A DNA stretch of 33,521 bases from Magnetococcales bacterium. Its GTDB lineage: Bacteria; Pseudomonadota; Magnetococcia; Magnetococcales; UBA8363. Numbering within the stretch: position 1 is the stretch's first letter; each line of letters opens with the position of its first letter. Where the stretch lies: contig JADFZF010000015.1 of NCBI GenBank assembly GCA_015232645.1, forward strand, positions 1 through 33,521, read 5' to 3'. The notes under the pieces were generated by a model. It was not told the DNA's origin. It saw only the letters and a program-made list of their open reading frames with translations, and did no database searches. This document shows positions 1 to 11,052 of the stretch, in pieces. A program made the translations under genes and the position numbers.

Positions 1-37
1 TATTATATGGATCAGTACACTGTCAATGGTTGTCTCA

Positions 38-192
38 AATTAATGAAAGTAACAAAGTGGAAATAAACAGTTTAAAGTAAATTAACGCTTATGGGGCAAT
101 CCCCCAGCCCCCTTTTTTCTTTCACTATTTTCATAAATCAATAAATAATTAGCCATCCATTCCAATTAATGAATGTAACAAAGTGGAAATAA
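38..192. repeat. Imperfect direct repeat pair (29 nt each, one mismatch) in an AT-rich intergenic region: 38-66 and 164-192
   Basis: aattaatgaaagtaacaaagtggaaataa versus aattaatgaatgtaacaaagtggaaataa. Confidence 0.8.
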
Positions 193-518
193 TCAAACCG
201 AGCCCCAATCTTGAGTGACGATTTCATGCCTATTATTTGCACCATAACAAATAAAACCAGGCAATAATATAACTAAATATTGATAAAACGCACGTTGATA
301 GCCTAACAATCCCACTCAATTATTACTTATATAGTTCAAAAAATAATTATTAGATGCAGTCCGGCCCGCCCATTCTCAGACACTCAATGATACGATTGGT
401 TTCCAAACGGTTTTTTTTTCAATTTTTTTAGGCGATAATGTCGTACAATGAATGGAGGGGTCTGATGTGTTGAATTGGCCTCCAGTCATCCAATATAACT
501 CCCCTATCGAAAAACAAC

Positions 519-2255
519 ATGTCCATCGATCACAAATTGGCCCTTGGGTTTGGAAGTCTTGTTGGTTTGGTGTTGCTGCTGGCCATGTTGGCTTGGCAAA
601 ACATGCAGATCCTGGACACCCTGGGTCAAAATCATACCCGTCTGCAAACCATGCGTATTTCGCTCCTGGAGGCCAGAAGATGCGAAAAAAATTATTTATT
701 GCGCTTCGAACGTCGCTGGGTCGATCTGTGCCTGGAAAAAACGGACGACCTGACGCGCATGATCGCCGCGGAAGCACGTCTGAATATCCCTTCCGAGGCT
801 GATCACTGGCGCCAAGCCGCCCGATCGATCGCGGAGTACAAAGAGCGGATCGATCAAACCGTCCAGAATGGTGGGCCAGATCTGCTCCAGAGAGTGGCCA
901 TCGGCGAGAGGCTGGTTCCTCCCGCGGCACGACCGCTGCATGAAGCGCTTGAGAAGCTGATCATGATCCGAGCCAAAACCAAAAAAGAGCATATGGATTG
1001 GACCGAACATTTTTATTCTTATTACGTTATATTCACCATAACAATGACAATAATCGTATTCACTCTCATCGCCTATTCCATTCGTTCCTCCTTGCTTGCT
1101 GGAGTCCGATTCGTCAAGGAGATCGAAGCGGGTAATCTGCAGGCGAGAATTCCCTGGATTCCTCCCGACAACATAGGAATCCTGTTCAATGCCATGCACA
1201 ACATGGCGGCGCAACTGCGACGGCTGGAGGATGCCAATATCCATGCCATGGCGTCACGCTTGGCCCTCAGCGCTCTGCTGGAAACGTCCCAGGAGCCACT
1301 GCCGCTGCCACGCCAGTTGGAAATCGCACTGCAAATCATTCTGACGGTCCCTTTCCTGCGGGTACAGAAAAAGGGAGCCATCTTTTTGGTGGACGACCAT
1401 ACCGGCTGCCTGAATATGGTCGCATGGCATGGCTTGCATCCTGATATCATTCAATCCTGCCGCGAAGTCGCTCCGGGACATTGCCTGTGCGGACGCGCCC
1501 TCGAGGGGAAAACCCTCCTCTATTCGTCGCGTGTGGATGAACACCACGACACCGTTTTCCCTGGGATGGAGGATCACGGCCACTATTGCCTGCCGATCCT
1601 CGCCCGCGGATCAGTACAAGCGTTGCTGACCTTGTATCTTTCGCCGGATTATCAACATTCTCCTGAAGACGAGGCCCTATTGACCAACGTCGCCTTCACC
1701 CTGGCGGGGATTCTCGAACGCCGGCGGTTGGAAGAAAAAATGCGGCATATGGCCCACCATGATCTGCTGACCTCGTTACCCAACCGGGCGTTGTTTACCG
1801 AACATTTGACCCTGTCCCTGGCCAAGGCGGCGCGGCGAAACAACCTGTTGGCACTGATGATCATCGATCTGGATCATTTCAAGCAGGTCAACGATACCTG
1901 GGGGCACGCCGTTGGCGATCAGGTTTTGATCACAACCACCAAGAGGATACGTGCGTGTCTGCGTGCGTCGGACCTGATCGCTCGTTTGGGAGGCGATGAA
2001 TTTGCCGTCATCCTGTCCGACCTCGCCGACCGGGGCAGCGCCTCCCTGGTAGCGGAAAAGATCGTCCACGAAGTGTGCCAACCCATGATCGATACAAGTG
2101 CCCCGGTCACCATCGGTGCCTCGGTGGGAATTGCCATCTATCCGGAGCATGCCCTGGATGGCGATGAACTGATGATCCGGGCCGACAAGGCGATGTATGA
2201 GGTCAAACAACAGGGCAGGAACGGCTATCGCTTCGTCAACACACCGATTCCTTGA
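519..2255 (+). CDS. Membrane-anchored diguanylate cyclase (N-terminal TM, periplasmic region, second TM plus HAMP-like, GAF-like, GGDEF)
   Basis: Two hydrophobic segments; HDLLTSLPNRALF, DLDHFKQVND, ARLGGDEFAVIL; I-site RxxD (RASD) five residues before GGDEF. Confidence 0.92.
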   Translation: MSIDHKLALGFGSLVGLVLLLAMLAWQNMQILDTLGQNHTRLQTMRISLLEARRCEKNYLLRFERRWVDLCLEKTDDLTRMIAAEARLNIPSEADHWRQAARSIAEYKERIDQTVQNGGPDLLQRVAIGERLVPPAARPLHEALEKLIMIRAKTKKEHMDWTEHFYSYYVIFTITMTIIVFTLIAYSIRSSLLAGVRFVKEIEAGNLQARIPWIPPDNIGILFNAMHNMAAQLRRLEDANIHAMASRLALSALLETSQEPLPLPRQLEIALQIILTVPFLRVQKKGAIFLVDDHTGCLNMVAWHGLHPDIIQSCREVAPGHCLCGRALEGKTLLYSSRVDEHHDTVFPGMEDHGHYCLPILARGSVQALLTLYLSPDYQHSPEDEALLTNVAFTLAGILERRRLEEKMRHMAHHDLLTSLPNRALFTEHLTLSLAKAARRNNLLALMIIDLDHFKQVNDTWGHAVGDQVLITTTKRIRACLRASDLIARLGGDEFAVILSDLADRGSASLVAEKIVHEVCQPMIDTSAPVTIGASVGIAIYPEHALDGDELMIRADKAMYEVKQQGRNGYRFVNTPIP

Positions 2256-2279
2256 TGATACAAGCCCTGCCGCACGGAG

Positions 2280-3464
2280 CTAACTGCTGAACGGCCGACC
2301 GCCCTCGGTAAGGTTGGAGGTCCGACAGGCTGAATCGCTGGGGTCATCCAGGTTTGGCAGTCCGACGATGATTGTCGTCCGGTTTGGCACCGAAGAGTCC
2401 AAGCGAATCGTCCCGTTCTGGGTCAAAGCCATGAGTTTGGCGGAATATGTGCCCAAACCGGTTCCATCTTTTTTCCCTTTTGTGACAAATTTTTCAAAAA
2501 ATCGCTCTCGAATCTCTTCAGGGACTTCGCCACTGTTGCCAATTTTTATTTCTGCGGGGGCTCCATGCAACATGTCAATATGAACCGTTCCCCCCGATGG
2601 AGAAGCCTCCATGGCATTATTGATCAAATTATTGAAAAGCGAAAAACATAACGATTCATCGCCGATGATCAAGAATGAGTCATCTTGAGTTAAAGAACGC
2701 CCGTCGATATGGATCTGGAAATCGATCTTCCTAGAGAGGCTCTTTCGCTCCGACAGTCGACTCAATTTACCAAACACCTTGACTAAATCGACCGATGCGG
2801 AACTCAGTTTGTAGGTCCCATTTTCCATTTTTACCAGGTCGAGAGAATGATTAATCTGTCCAAGCAAGGAATAACCGGCATCCACGACCAACTGGCACAT
2901 TTGCGTCTGCTCTTCGTTCATCTGCAGGGTCTCTCGCAACAGATCGGAGAATCCCAACATGGCGTTCAATGGGCCTTTCAGGTCATGACGGAGGATAAGA
3001 TCGATTTCTTCACGTAATTTGGCCGCGTTGATCAATTCCTCATTCTGTTGTTTGAGGCGAGCCTGGATGTTTTTCAGCTTCAGATGCGTTCGGACCCTGG
3101 CCTTGACCACGGGTGTACTGACCGGCTTGATCAAAAAATCAACCGCGCCGATTTCAAAGGCGTAGGCTTCATCGATCACATCGGTTTTTGCAGTGACAAA
3201 AATAACGGGTATTTCCCTCGTATTTTCCTGTGACTTGATCCTACGGCAGACCTCATAGCCATCGATATCCGGCATCATAATATCAAGCAAGACCAGATCG
3301 ATGGCCTGTGAGGCCAAGAGTTCCAAAGCCATCTTGCCGTTTTTCGAAAAAAAGAGCTCGTATTCATCCGCTAATGCCGAAATCAATACTTTGATGTTTC
3401 CCGGAACATCATCGACAATGAGAATGGATGGCTGCTTTTCAGCATTATTATGGAATGACGTCAT
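2280..3464 (-). CDS. Response regulator receiver-histidine kinase (REC-HisKA-HATPase)
   Basis: N-terminal REC (ILIVDDVPGN...LVLLDIMMPDIDGYEVCRRIK...PVIFVTAKTD...FLIKP); H-box LRHDLKGPLNAMLGFSDLL; N-box NNLINNAMEASP; GTGLGTYSAK. Confidence 0.9.
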   Translation of the reverse strand: MTSFHNNAEKQPSILIVDDVPGNIKVLISALADEYELFFSKNGKMALELLASQAIDLVLLDIMMPDIDGYEVCRRIKSQENTREIPVIFVTAKTDVIDEAYAFEIGAVDFLIKPVSTPVVKARVRTHLKLKNIQARLKQQNEELINAAKLREEIDLILRHDLKGPLNAMLGFSDLLRETLQMNEEQTQMCQLVVDAGYSLLGQINHSLDLVKMENGTYKLSSASVDLVKVFGKLSRLSERKSLSRKIDFQIHIDGRSLTQDDSFLIIGDESLCFSLFNNLINNAMEASPSGGTVHIDMLHGAPAEIKIGNSGEVPEEIRERFFEKFVTKGKKDGTGLGTYSAKLMALTQNGTIRLDSSVPNRTTIIVGLPNLDDPSDSACRTSNLTEGGRPFSS

Positions 3465-3495
3465 AAATTTGGCATATATTATTTAGATTAATGCA

Positions 3496-6400
3496 CTATA
3501 GATCCAGATCTATATTATAATGTTTTGCCAACTGGATCACATCTTGGCTTGCTTTCTGGAAATCAAGTGCATCCATTTTAACAGCTATGGATCTCTGAAC
3601 CTCTTGTACACCTGGGTCATTTCCATCAAGCATGGACGATAGTTCTTCAAATGTCTCAATTGATTTTACTCTATTATTTTTTAATTCAAGGAACAGGTTG
3701 GACATCATCTCACGTAATCGATTCAAATCTGTTTCATGGGATTGTTGTCTTCCCGCCATTTTTGTTGTTGAGTTTATTTCTTCCGGAGAAGGGATCGAGT
3801 TCAGAACCTGGTTCAAGGCCTGCTGTAATAACTGCAGGTTCTCGAAGGCCTTTGTCAGGTTTTCTTCACGGAGACTCAATTCCAGGGAATAGGCCGCTTC
3901 CGCCAGACGGTGTGCCGCCAGATTGGCAGCTATTCCCTTGACCGTATGCGCCAAATGGATGGCGGCATTGCGGTCGGCATGAACCTGTGGATCCAACGCG
4001 TCCCGAATGCGATCACAAATATTGAAATAATCTCGTTGCAGTTCCAATAACAGGGAAGTAAAAAGTTTGATGTTCCCTGAAAATCGTTCCATCGCCACTT
4101 CAATATCAATGCCAGTCAACTGTGGCCATTCGATCACCTCCGAATGCTTATGACTGTTCATCACATCCAATATTTTGTCCTTGAGCACGGAAGATGATTG
4201 TTCCGATGGGTTAATCCATCTTAATAATATATCGTAGAGTTGCTTACGTTCGATGGGTTTGCTGATATAACCGTTCATGCCGACTGCCAAACATTTCTCC
4301 CGATCCCCAACTAAGGCATGAGCGGTCATGGCGATAATCGGGATATTTTCAATATCGTGGTCTTTCCTGATATGAGACGTGGCGGTATAGCCATCCATCT
4401 CCGGCATCTGCAGATCCATGAACACCAGATCATAGCGATTTTCCCTGAGCATTCGTAATGCCACGCGACCATTGCCTGCCACTTCGACCTTGAGTCCGAC
4501 ATGCTCCAAAATCTCCGTGGCCACCTGTTGATTGATGGAATTGTCCTCAACCAATAATATCCGATGGCCTGCGATTTGCCTGACCACTTCGGCGGTATTG
4601 ATCTGTTCCCGACCAGGTCGGAACAAACGATCAACCTCCACTCCGTAGATACCCATGATGGTATCGAACAGCAGCGAACAGGTCACCGGCTTGCTGATAC
4701 AAGCTGCCACTCCATACATTCCGCTGCCACCCATGACCTCTCTTTCACGACCATAGCCGGTCAAAACAATGATTTTGGTCTGGGCATTGGCCGCCTGTTT
4801 CAATCGCTTCAGGGTGGTGTTCAAATGGGACCCGGGCATCCACCAGTCAATGAGGAAAAGTGAAAATGGTCGCGCTTCCTCCAGACTCTGCCGCAACGCC
4901 TGTTCCATTTCCTCCACCGAGGCCGCAACAATCGCTTCAAAGGTAAACAGTTCCAGAACCTCCTTGATCGATAATCGGGTGGCTGGAGAATCATCCACAA
5001 CCAATGCCCGAAGATTTTGCATATCCTTAGGAGGTAAAAGATCGTTATGCAACTCTTGATCGGAGCATCGTTGAAATCGAGCGGTGAATCGAAACAGACT
5101 GCCATGATCAGGCGAACTTTCCACCCATATCTTCCCCCCCATCATTTCCGTCAGCCGTTTACAAATCGACAGCCCCAACCCGGTTCCGCCAAACTTACGC
5201 GTAATGGATGTATCGGCCTGGGAAAAAGATTGAAACAACTCCCCGAGTTTGGCGGTATCGATACCAATGCCGGTATCCCGAACGGTAAATTCCAGGACGA
5301 TAGCATCACTCTCCTCCTCCAGGTGCCGAACACCAACCTCGATTTCCCCTTCCTCGGTAAACTTGATGGCATTACTGATCAGATTGATCAAAATCTGATC
5401 GAGGCGGAAATAATCACCATTAAGAACATAAGTGCATTCTTTAGACACCCGTATGATGAATTCCAGTCCCTTTTCATTCGCCTTGGCCCGAAAAAGGTCG
5501 GAAACCCGGTCAAAGACATCACGCAACAAAAAATCGTGATGCTCCAGCTCCATTTTTCCCGCCTCGATTTTGGAAAAATCAAGTATATCGTTGATGATTC
5601 GCAGCAAGGTCCGCGAAGAATTCTTGATTTTAGTCAAATAATCCCGAGCTTGATCCTCCAGACTCAATTCCAAAGCCAGTTCCGTCAGTCCAATGATGGC
5701 ATTGAGTGGTGTACGGATTTCATGACTCATATTGGCCAAGAATTCACTCTTGGCTCGATTGGCTTCGGTTTGAGCCGCAAGCAGTTCCGCTTCATGACGC
5801 CGTATTTGTTCCTGAATCCGTTGTTGTTCTTCCAGATTTCTGGCCATCTTGAGAAAGGAATCGGCGAGTTCTTCCAGTTCATCTCCGGTGGTTGTACTGA
5901 GTTGAATATCAAATCGCCGCTCCCCGATGGCTCGGGCGGCATCTCTCAGTTGCCAAATGGGATGGACCATGCGGCTGGAGACTCGATAGGCTACAAAAAA
6001 AACCAGGAGAGTACCGAGAATCATGGCGGACAATACGTCGAAACGCAAACTATTGGCCGATTCAAAGGCCTCTTGCGCATCGATTTCCCCAGCCAGGATC
6101 CAATGAATACCAACTTTCTCAAATATGGGTAAATCATGATACGCCCCCAGTACCGGCACGGCACGATAATCGGGGTAGACATTCTCCATCGCCACCAACG
6201 GTACCTGAACCGCCACGGGTTGAGCTGGTCGTCGTTGCTGACGTTTCCAGTATTCCAAGAGCGGTGTCTCGCACTTTTCGGTCAAAACCGTCGCATGGGG
6301 CGATAGATGCGAATTGGAACGCATGATACCGTCCAGACCCAACAAAAAGGTCTTTCCGGTATTCCCCAGGCCAATACGATTCAATAAAATATGGTTGATA

Positions 6401-7074
6401 GGCTCGAAGGGAATCTGAAGCGCCATCCCTCCCGCCAGTTTGAAATTATCATCAATGATCGCTCTGATGAGAAAATGACTGACCTCGGATGGCGGAAGAT
6501 TGAAAAATTCAAAATCGGATAACAATTCCGATTGCATATGTTCACCCAGTTCCCCATAAACCCGGCTGAAGAGAGAATCTTTTTTTTTCCCCTGCAGCAG
6601 ATTGGTCCCCAATAAATCTTCCCCATTGGCAACAAAAAGAATGTTGCCATGCGGATCCAACAGGTAAAGGTTCAAATAACCATACGATTTTTGAAACTCC
6701 CTCAGATCCTCGCCCCATTCGGCGGTCATATCGATCCATGAAGGGCTCTTGACGAACTCGGCGAGCGGCAACTTCGATTCCTTCCAGGCCGCCTGCAGTC
6801 GGGCTAACAGATGCATATTGGATCGGGCAAAAGCCAATGTATTGATGTGACGAAATTTTTCCTGGTAAAAGGATTCGATCATCCCCGACTTGAGGGCCAG
6901 GGTGGAAAATAACAAACTTTGAGAATCCTTCTTTAAGATCCTGCTGGCGTTAAAATAACTGAGCAGTCCAACGACACTGGTGGAAAGTACCGTCAGGAGT
7001 AAAAACCACAATAACAGTCGGCGTCCGATGCCACGGCGAATGAAGGGATGATTCATGAAGCCGCCTGGTATCAA
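3496..7074 (-). CDS. Hybrid sensor histidine kinase (Cache-like periplasmic sensor, HAMP, HisKA, HATPase, REC, REC, Hpt)
   Basis: [50 protein letters not shown] motifs LRALVVDDS and [12 protein letters not shown]...[14 protein letters not shown]; Hpt [13 protein letters not shown]. The start may be Met7 at 7056, preceded by AGGCGG. Confidence 0.93.
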   Translation of the reverse strand: MIPGGFMNHPFIRRGIGRRLLLWFLLLTVLSTSVVGLLSYFNASRILKKDSQSLLFSTLALKSGMIESFYQEKFRHINTLAFARSNMHLLARLQAAWKESKLPLAEFVKSPSWIDMTAEWGEDLREFQKSYGYLNLYLLDPHGNILFVANGEDLLGTNLLQGKKKDSLFSRVYGELGEHMQSELLSDFEFFNLPPSEVSHFLIRAIIDDNFKLAGGMALQIPFEPINHILLNRIGLGNTGKTFLLGLDGIMRSNSHLSPHATVLTEKCETPLLEYWKRQQRRPAQPVAVQVPLVAMENVYPDYRAVPVLGAYHDLPIFEKVGIHWILAGEIDAQEAFESANSLRFDVLSAMILGTLLVFFVAYRVSSRMVHPIWQLRDAARAIGERRFDIQLSTTTGDELEELADSFLKMARNLEEQQRIQEQIRRHEAELLAAQTEANRAKSEFLANMSHEIRTPLNAIIGLTELALELSLEDQARDYLTKIKNSSRTLLRIINDILDFSKIEAGKMELEHHDFLLRDVFDRVSDLFRAKANEKGLEFIIRVSKECTYVLNGDYFRLDQILINLISNAIKFTEEGEIEVGVRHLEEESDAIVLEFTVRDTGIGIDTAKLGELFQSFSQADTSITRKFGGTGLGLSICKRLTEMMGGKIWVESSPDHGSLFRFTARFQRCSDQELHNDLLPPKDMQNLRALVVDDSPATRLSIKEVLELFTFEAIVAASVEEMEQALRQSLEEARPFSLFLIDWWMPGSHLNTTLKRLKQAANAQTKIIVLTGYGREREVMGGSGMYGVAACISKPVTCSLLFDTIMGIYGVEVDRLFRPGREQINTAEVVRQIAGHRILLVEDNSINQQVATEILEHVGLKVEVAGNGRVALRMLRENRYDLVFMDLQMPEMDGYTATSHIRKDHDIENIPIIAMTAHALVGDREKCLAVGMNGYISKPIERKQLYDILLRWINPSEQSSSVLKDKILDVMNSHKHSEVIEWPQLTGIDIEVAMERFSGNIKLFTSLLLELQRDYFNICDRIRDALDPQVHADRNAAIHLAHTVKGIAANLAAHRLAEAAYSLELSLREENLTKAFENLQLLQQALNQVLNSIPSPEEINSTTKMAGRQQSHETDLNRLREMMSNLFLELKNNRVKSIETFEELSSMLDGNDPGVQEVQRSIAVKMDALDFQKASQDVIQLAKHYNIDLDL

Positions 7075-7093
7075 CTAGCAAAAGGCTTCATGA

Positions 7094-7549
7094 CTAATGA
7101 ATTATCCTAAACACGTTCACCCCTTGGGGATTGGACTGATTATCGACATACCCGACGGCACCCGGAGTACTGGCGACCATGTGAATCATTTCCGCGTCGG
7201 ATTGCACCGTCCTTGGTGAAGCCCCTTCGCCGGTAAAAATCACCTTGCGCCAATAATTACGAAAGGCCACAGCGGTCATTCCCATGCTGGAATTGAGAAA
7301 TTCCTGATGGACTTTACCCTGATCCTGAAGGGTTGGAATGATTCTCTGGCCATTGGACCAATGCGTTGTCTTGCCAAGGAAAATGTTTTTCACCTCCTGC
7401 GGAGAAAGGCGGTCGACGGTCACATCCCGATTGGCAATGGCGACCACCTCTCCCCGGGCAGGCAGCGGTGGGACCCAGGCGATCCCAAAGCTTGCCGTCA
7501 GGATGCAGATCGTCAACGCGACTGATCTTCTTTTATTGTCTCTTTTCAT
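7094..7549 (-). CDS. Small phosphate-binding-protein-like (PstS-like/PBP-like fold) exported protein
   Basis: Signal peptide MKRDNKRRSVALTICILTASFGIAWVPPLPARGE, then VVAIANRDVTVDRLSPQEVKNIFLGKTTHWSNGQRIIP...GAVGYVDN. Start chosen at 7549 because its ATG overlaps the upstream TGA as TGATG. Confidence 0.75.
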   Translation of the reverse strand: MKRDNKRRSVALTICILTASFGIAWVPPLPARGEVVAIANRDVTVDRLSPQEVKNIFLGKTTHWSNGQRIIPTLQDQGKVHQEFLNSSMGMTAVAFRNYWRKVIFTGEGASPRTVQSDAEMIHMVASTPGAVGYVDNQSNPQGVNVFRIIH

Positions 7550-8750
7550 CAGAAAGAATAGATCGCCTTGAAGGCCCACAGTGTCCAATATCTTCCAGAC
7601 GGGGTACCGACAGCCAACGCCGTTCCATCCATCCAATGCCCTTCCAACTTGACCATCCAGTTTTGGTCGATATCATAGCGACCGGTCATGGCCAGATCCT
7701 TTTGCCATGCCATATAGTCCTTGGAAAAAATTCCCGCGCCGAGGGCATTGGTCCCCTTTTTATCTCGCAGGTCCCAGTAAAACGCCGAATAGTAGGCGGA
7801 GGTCTCGAACTCGCTGGTCATTCGATACGACACCGAACTGTACCACCCACCCAGGATCGATCGGTTGGTCATAGTCACGGTCGAAAGAGGGGTTCGAGTC
7901 GAAATCTTGTTGTCTTGATCGTAAATCGAGTACTCTGCCAGCAGCGTCAGTTTATCTTTGGTATACTCGGCGCTATAGGTGGATATTTGGGCATCGGAAT
8001 CGGTCACGGTCGCTAGCTGGAACAGGCCCAGATTGCGACTGGTCGTCAACTTCACCTGACCCGACAACGAGCTGACTCCCAAACGCAGCCCCATTGGGGT
8101 GGTCCACTTGACCCCACCACCGTAAATGACATCACTGCTTGCCTCGGTCAGTTGCCCCCCCCCTGCGCCAAGGAGGTGAAAATGGATAAACCACCTTTGG
8201 GTTCCACCGGTTCCTTACCCACATAGAGGCTGTATTCAAGATTACCAAACCCGGGATCGGTATTGCCGTAAAGATTGAGGCCATTGACCGCGATGATCAA
8301 ATCCCGATAGTACAGATTATAGACGCTCCCGGGTGGTAAGATTTGCGAACGGGCCGCATCCACATCCATCACTTCATTAAACAACCCATTCGGAATCTTG
8401 ATTCTCCCCAGCCGCAAACCCAGCCAATCCTCCCAATGATAATCGGCCAGAGCCCAGTCGACTTTAATGTCGTTATGATCCACCTCGCCCAGGCCCCGAG
8501 ATACCAACTGCCCTCCCAGACGTAGCCGATCATTGGCGTTCCACGAAAAATTGACCCCCAACTCGTTAAAATTGAAAGTTCCACCATCTGTCTTCGTATA
8601 ATAATCATAATCAGACGAGGTAATATACCCTTGGCTTAAAAAACCATGCATATCGACAGAACCCAGGTTGATTGCATAGGACGATCTTCCTGAAAATAAT
8701 AAAAATATTACAAATAACCAAGCATTAAAAATTTTAATTTGTTCGTACAT
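7549..8750 (-). pseudogene. Outer-membrane porin-like beta-barrel gene split into two frames at a G9 tract (8155-8163); possibly phase-variable or a sequencing artefact
   Basis: ORF 8148-8750 (signal peptide plus beta-barrel start) ends ...TSLAQGGGN*. The next frame reads continuously GGGQLTEASSDVIYGGGVKWTTPMGLRLGVSS... to the terminal F at 7552. A tract of 10 or 7 G would fuse them. Confidence 0.8.
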
Positions 8751-8850
8751 TAGCTTGGTTCCACCGTGGTCTGGTTGGAAGGCTGGGCCTACCGCATCGT
8801 TCGGGCCAAACGTGGCCGCTCGATAACGCCGAAAAAAATTGAAGACGGGG

Positions 8851-8878
8851 CTGGGAAGGGAAGGCTATCCCTTCCCAG
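8851..8878 (-). terminator. Perfect 10-bp inverted repeat with 8-nt loop; possible terminator of the minus-strand small ORF
   Basis: ctgggaaggg-aaggctat-cccttcccag; on the minus strand a TTTTTTT tract follows about 11 nt later. Confidence 0.45.
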
Positions 8879-9042
8879 CAAGGGTTTCGAGGGGACATCT
8901 TGCACCACTTTCGCCCTCTTTGCTCACTTCCTTGTCACCATGATCCTGGCCATGTCTTGAGGGCATCGTGATGGCTTCCTCCTTGAGGGCGCATCGTGGC
9001 GCGTCACCTTGCCTTCATCGGTTGGCATGATGTCAACCGCCC

Positions 9043-9300
9043 TCAGGCAGGTGCCGATTCCATGCCCTGGAACTGGTTATTTTTCTCGGAATTATATTTA
9101 TCCAAGGCCTCCTTGGAAAGATCGACCTGGAAGGATTTCAGGTTGAAGCCGGAAATAGGTTTGGTGGCCATGGTGACGGAAAAAGGTTGATTATCAGGGG
9201 CATCCGTGACCACTTCCTTGGTGCTTTTACCTAATTTGGGAAGGGATTGCAGGAGAGATGAGAGTGGGGCGTTGGACGAATCCGTGACGATGGCGCTCAT
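9043..9300 (-). CDS. Hypothetical small protein (about 85 aa)
   Basis: Open frame from MSAIVTDSSNAPLSSLLQ; no family recognised. Confidence 0.45.
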   Translation of the reverse strand: MSAIVTDSSNAPLSSLLQSLPKLGKSTKEVVTDAPDNQPFSVTMATKPISGFNLKSFQVDLSKEALDKYNSEKNNQFQGMESAPA

Positions 9301-9492
9301 GGTTGCAGGGTCTCCTCTGGATCGGTGGTAACGAAAAGATCGCGGCAATAAATTGGGATGGAGTCATTGTCTCCTGATTCACGTTATTATGTCAACGGAG
9401 CCGCGACAGTTTATCGGGCTTCCATCACCAGCCCGAGGAAGAGGCTGGTCCCGTTCCCACCTCTGGAATTGGATGGAGTGGTATGGCAGGCG

Positions 9493-10260
9493 TTAATACT
9501 GGTTGCGCAACGTACGCACATGGGCAAAAATCTCTACCGGGCTTTCGTCATCCATTGCCAAGACTTTTTTCAAATCGGCATCATCGGCGCGAAGGAAAGG
9601 GTTGCACAACCGTTCCCGCTCCATGGTGGTGGGCAAGGTCGGTTGGTTGCGGTCGGTTTGGGCAAAAATCCAATCCCGATAGGGGCCAAGATGTGAATTG
9701 TCCCGATCCAATTTCAGCACGAATCCCAAATTGAGCAAAGTATACTCATGGGCTGGAAACAGACGCTCAACCCCAGCCAAACCCCTGATTTTGAGCAGTG
9801 ACTGCCACATCATCGCCGCAGTCCCCTCAAACAACCGACCGCACCCCAGGGAAAACAGAGTATCGCCGGTAAACAGGGCGTCGCCGATACGATAGCAGAC
9901 ATGGCCCAAAGTATGCCCAGGGGTCTCCAAAACCTCACACGACAGCGAACCCGCCGAAAAACTCCCCCCCTCCCGGACCGACAGATCCAGAGGCGGCAAA
10001 CGGCCTGCATCCTGCAAGCTGCCTACCACCTTGGCCCCAAAATGACGCGCCAACGATTCCACGCCACCGATATGATCGTGGTGGTGGTGGGTGAGGAGGA
10101 TATGAGTTGGAATCAGACGGCGTTGGTGCAATACTTCCATGACCGGGGCCGCCTCCCCTGGATCGACGATCATCCCCTGGCCCGGATCGGTTTCGATGAG
10201 CCAGACATAGTTGTCTTTCAAGACCGGGATGGGATGGACGACGGGGATCATGGGTGCCAT
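9493..10260 (-). CDS. gloB: Hydroxyacylglutathione hydrolase (glyoxalase II)
   Basis: Metallo-beta-lactamase motif THHHHDHIGG; GHTLGHVCY; GDTLFSLGCGRLFEG; FPAHEYTLLNLGF. Start at the internal MAPMIPVVHPIPVLKDNYVW. Confidence 0.93.
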   Translation of the reverse strand: MAPMIPVVHPIPVLKDNYVWLIETDPGQGMIVDPGEAAPVMEVLHQRRLIPTHILLTHHHHDHIGGVESLARHFGAKVVGSLQDAGRLPPLDLSVREGGSFSAGSLSCEVLETPGHTLGHVCYRIGDALFTGDTLFSLGCGRLFEGTAAMMWQSLLKIRGLAGVERLFPAHEYTLLNLGFVLKLDRDNSHLGPYRDWIFAQTDRNQPTLPTTMERERLCNPFLRADDADLKKVLAMDDESPVEIFAHVRTLRNQY

Positions 10261-10312
10261 GGTCGGGTTTCCTTGGTTTGAATGCAAATCATTGCCATAA
10301 GGTGACCATAGC

Positions 10313-11044
10313 ATGAATTTCGAAGCCACCCAATTGCAAAGCTGGTATGAAGAACCATGGGGCCGTCTGGTGGTCCGACTGGTCGGGGGCTCCATGGAAC
10401 GGCTGCTGCACGACAATCCCTCGGAACGAACCCTCGGTATCGGTTTTGCCCAACCTTATCTCGACTGGCTGCGACCCTGGCTTGGACATTCCCTGGGGGC
10501 CGCCCCCGCGGAAATGGGCGTGGTCCTGGGGGCCTCTGGAATCGCCAATCGTACCGCCCAGGTTCGAGCCGATGCCCTCCCCTTTCCCGATGCCTGGTTT
10601 GAACGGGTGGTCATGGCGCATCTGTTGGAGGGAACCTCCGACCCCCACTCCGCATTGAGGGAAATTTGGCGCATCCTGATCCCAGGAGGGCGCCTGATGA
10701 TTCTGGTCGCCAACCGCGGCGGATTCTGGGCCCGTCGCGACTCCAATCCCTTCGGCTGGGGCAGCCCCTACTCCCCAGGACAATTGCGCCATATTCTTGA
10801 ACAAACCCTGTTGATCCCCAGGCAATGGGGCTATTCCCTGTTCTTCCCGCCACTGAACCGCAAGGTCTCCTTCGCCTGGGCCAACGCCTGGGAACAGGCC
10901 GGCAGCCGCTGGTTCGCCCCTTTGGGCGGCGTGATCCTCTGCGAGGCGGAAAAAGTGGTGTATGCCTCGACCCCACTCGTCAAAAAACGTTCGCTGATCC
11001 GTCGTCCCGCCCGGATCATCATCCCAATCGTCAAAAAGGTTTGA
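10313..11044 (+). CDS. SAM-dependent methyltransferase (Methyltransf_11-like), divergent from gloB
   Basis: TLGIGFAQPYLDWLRPWL; ADALPFPDAWFERVVMAHLLE; IWRILIPGGRLMILVANRGG. Confidence 0.82.
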   Translation: MNFEATQLQSWYEEPWGRLVVRLVGGSMERLLHDNPSERTLGIGFAQPYLDWLRPWLGHSLGAAPAEMGVVLGASGIANRTAQVRADALPFPDAWFERVVMAHLLEGTSDPHSALREIWRILIPGGRLMILVANRGGFWARRDSNPFGWGSPYSPGQLRHILEQTLLIPRQWGYSLFFPPLNRKVSFAWANAWEQAGSRWFAPLGGVILCEAEKVVYASTPLVKKRSLIRRPARIIIPIVKKV

Positions 11045-11052
11045 TACCGGTC

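Noticed and set aside
376-930. 184-aa minus-strand ORF over the start of the diguanylate cyclase
   Set aside because: No motif; overlaps the convincing N-terminus of the GGDEF protein.
5047-6132. 361-aa plus-strand ORF
   Set aside because: Lies entirely antisense to the well-supported hybrid kinase 3496-7074 and shows no recognisable motif; a shadow ORF.
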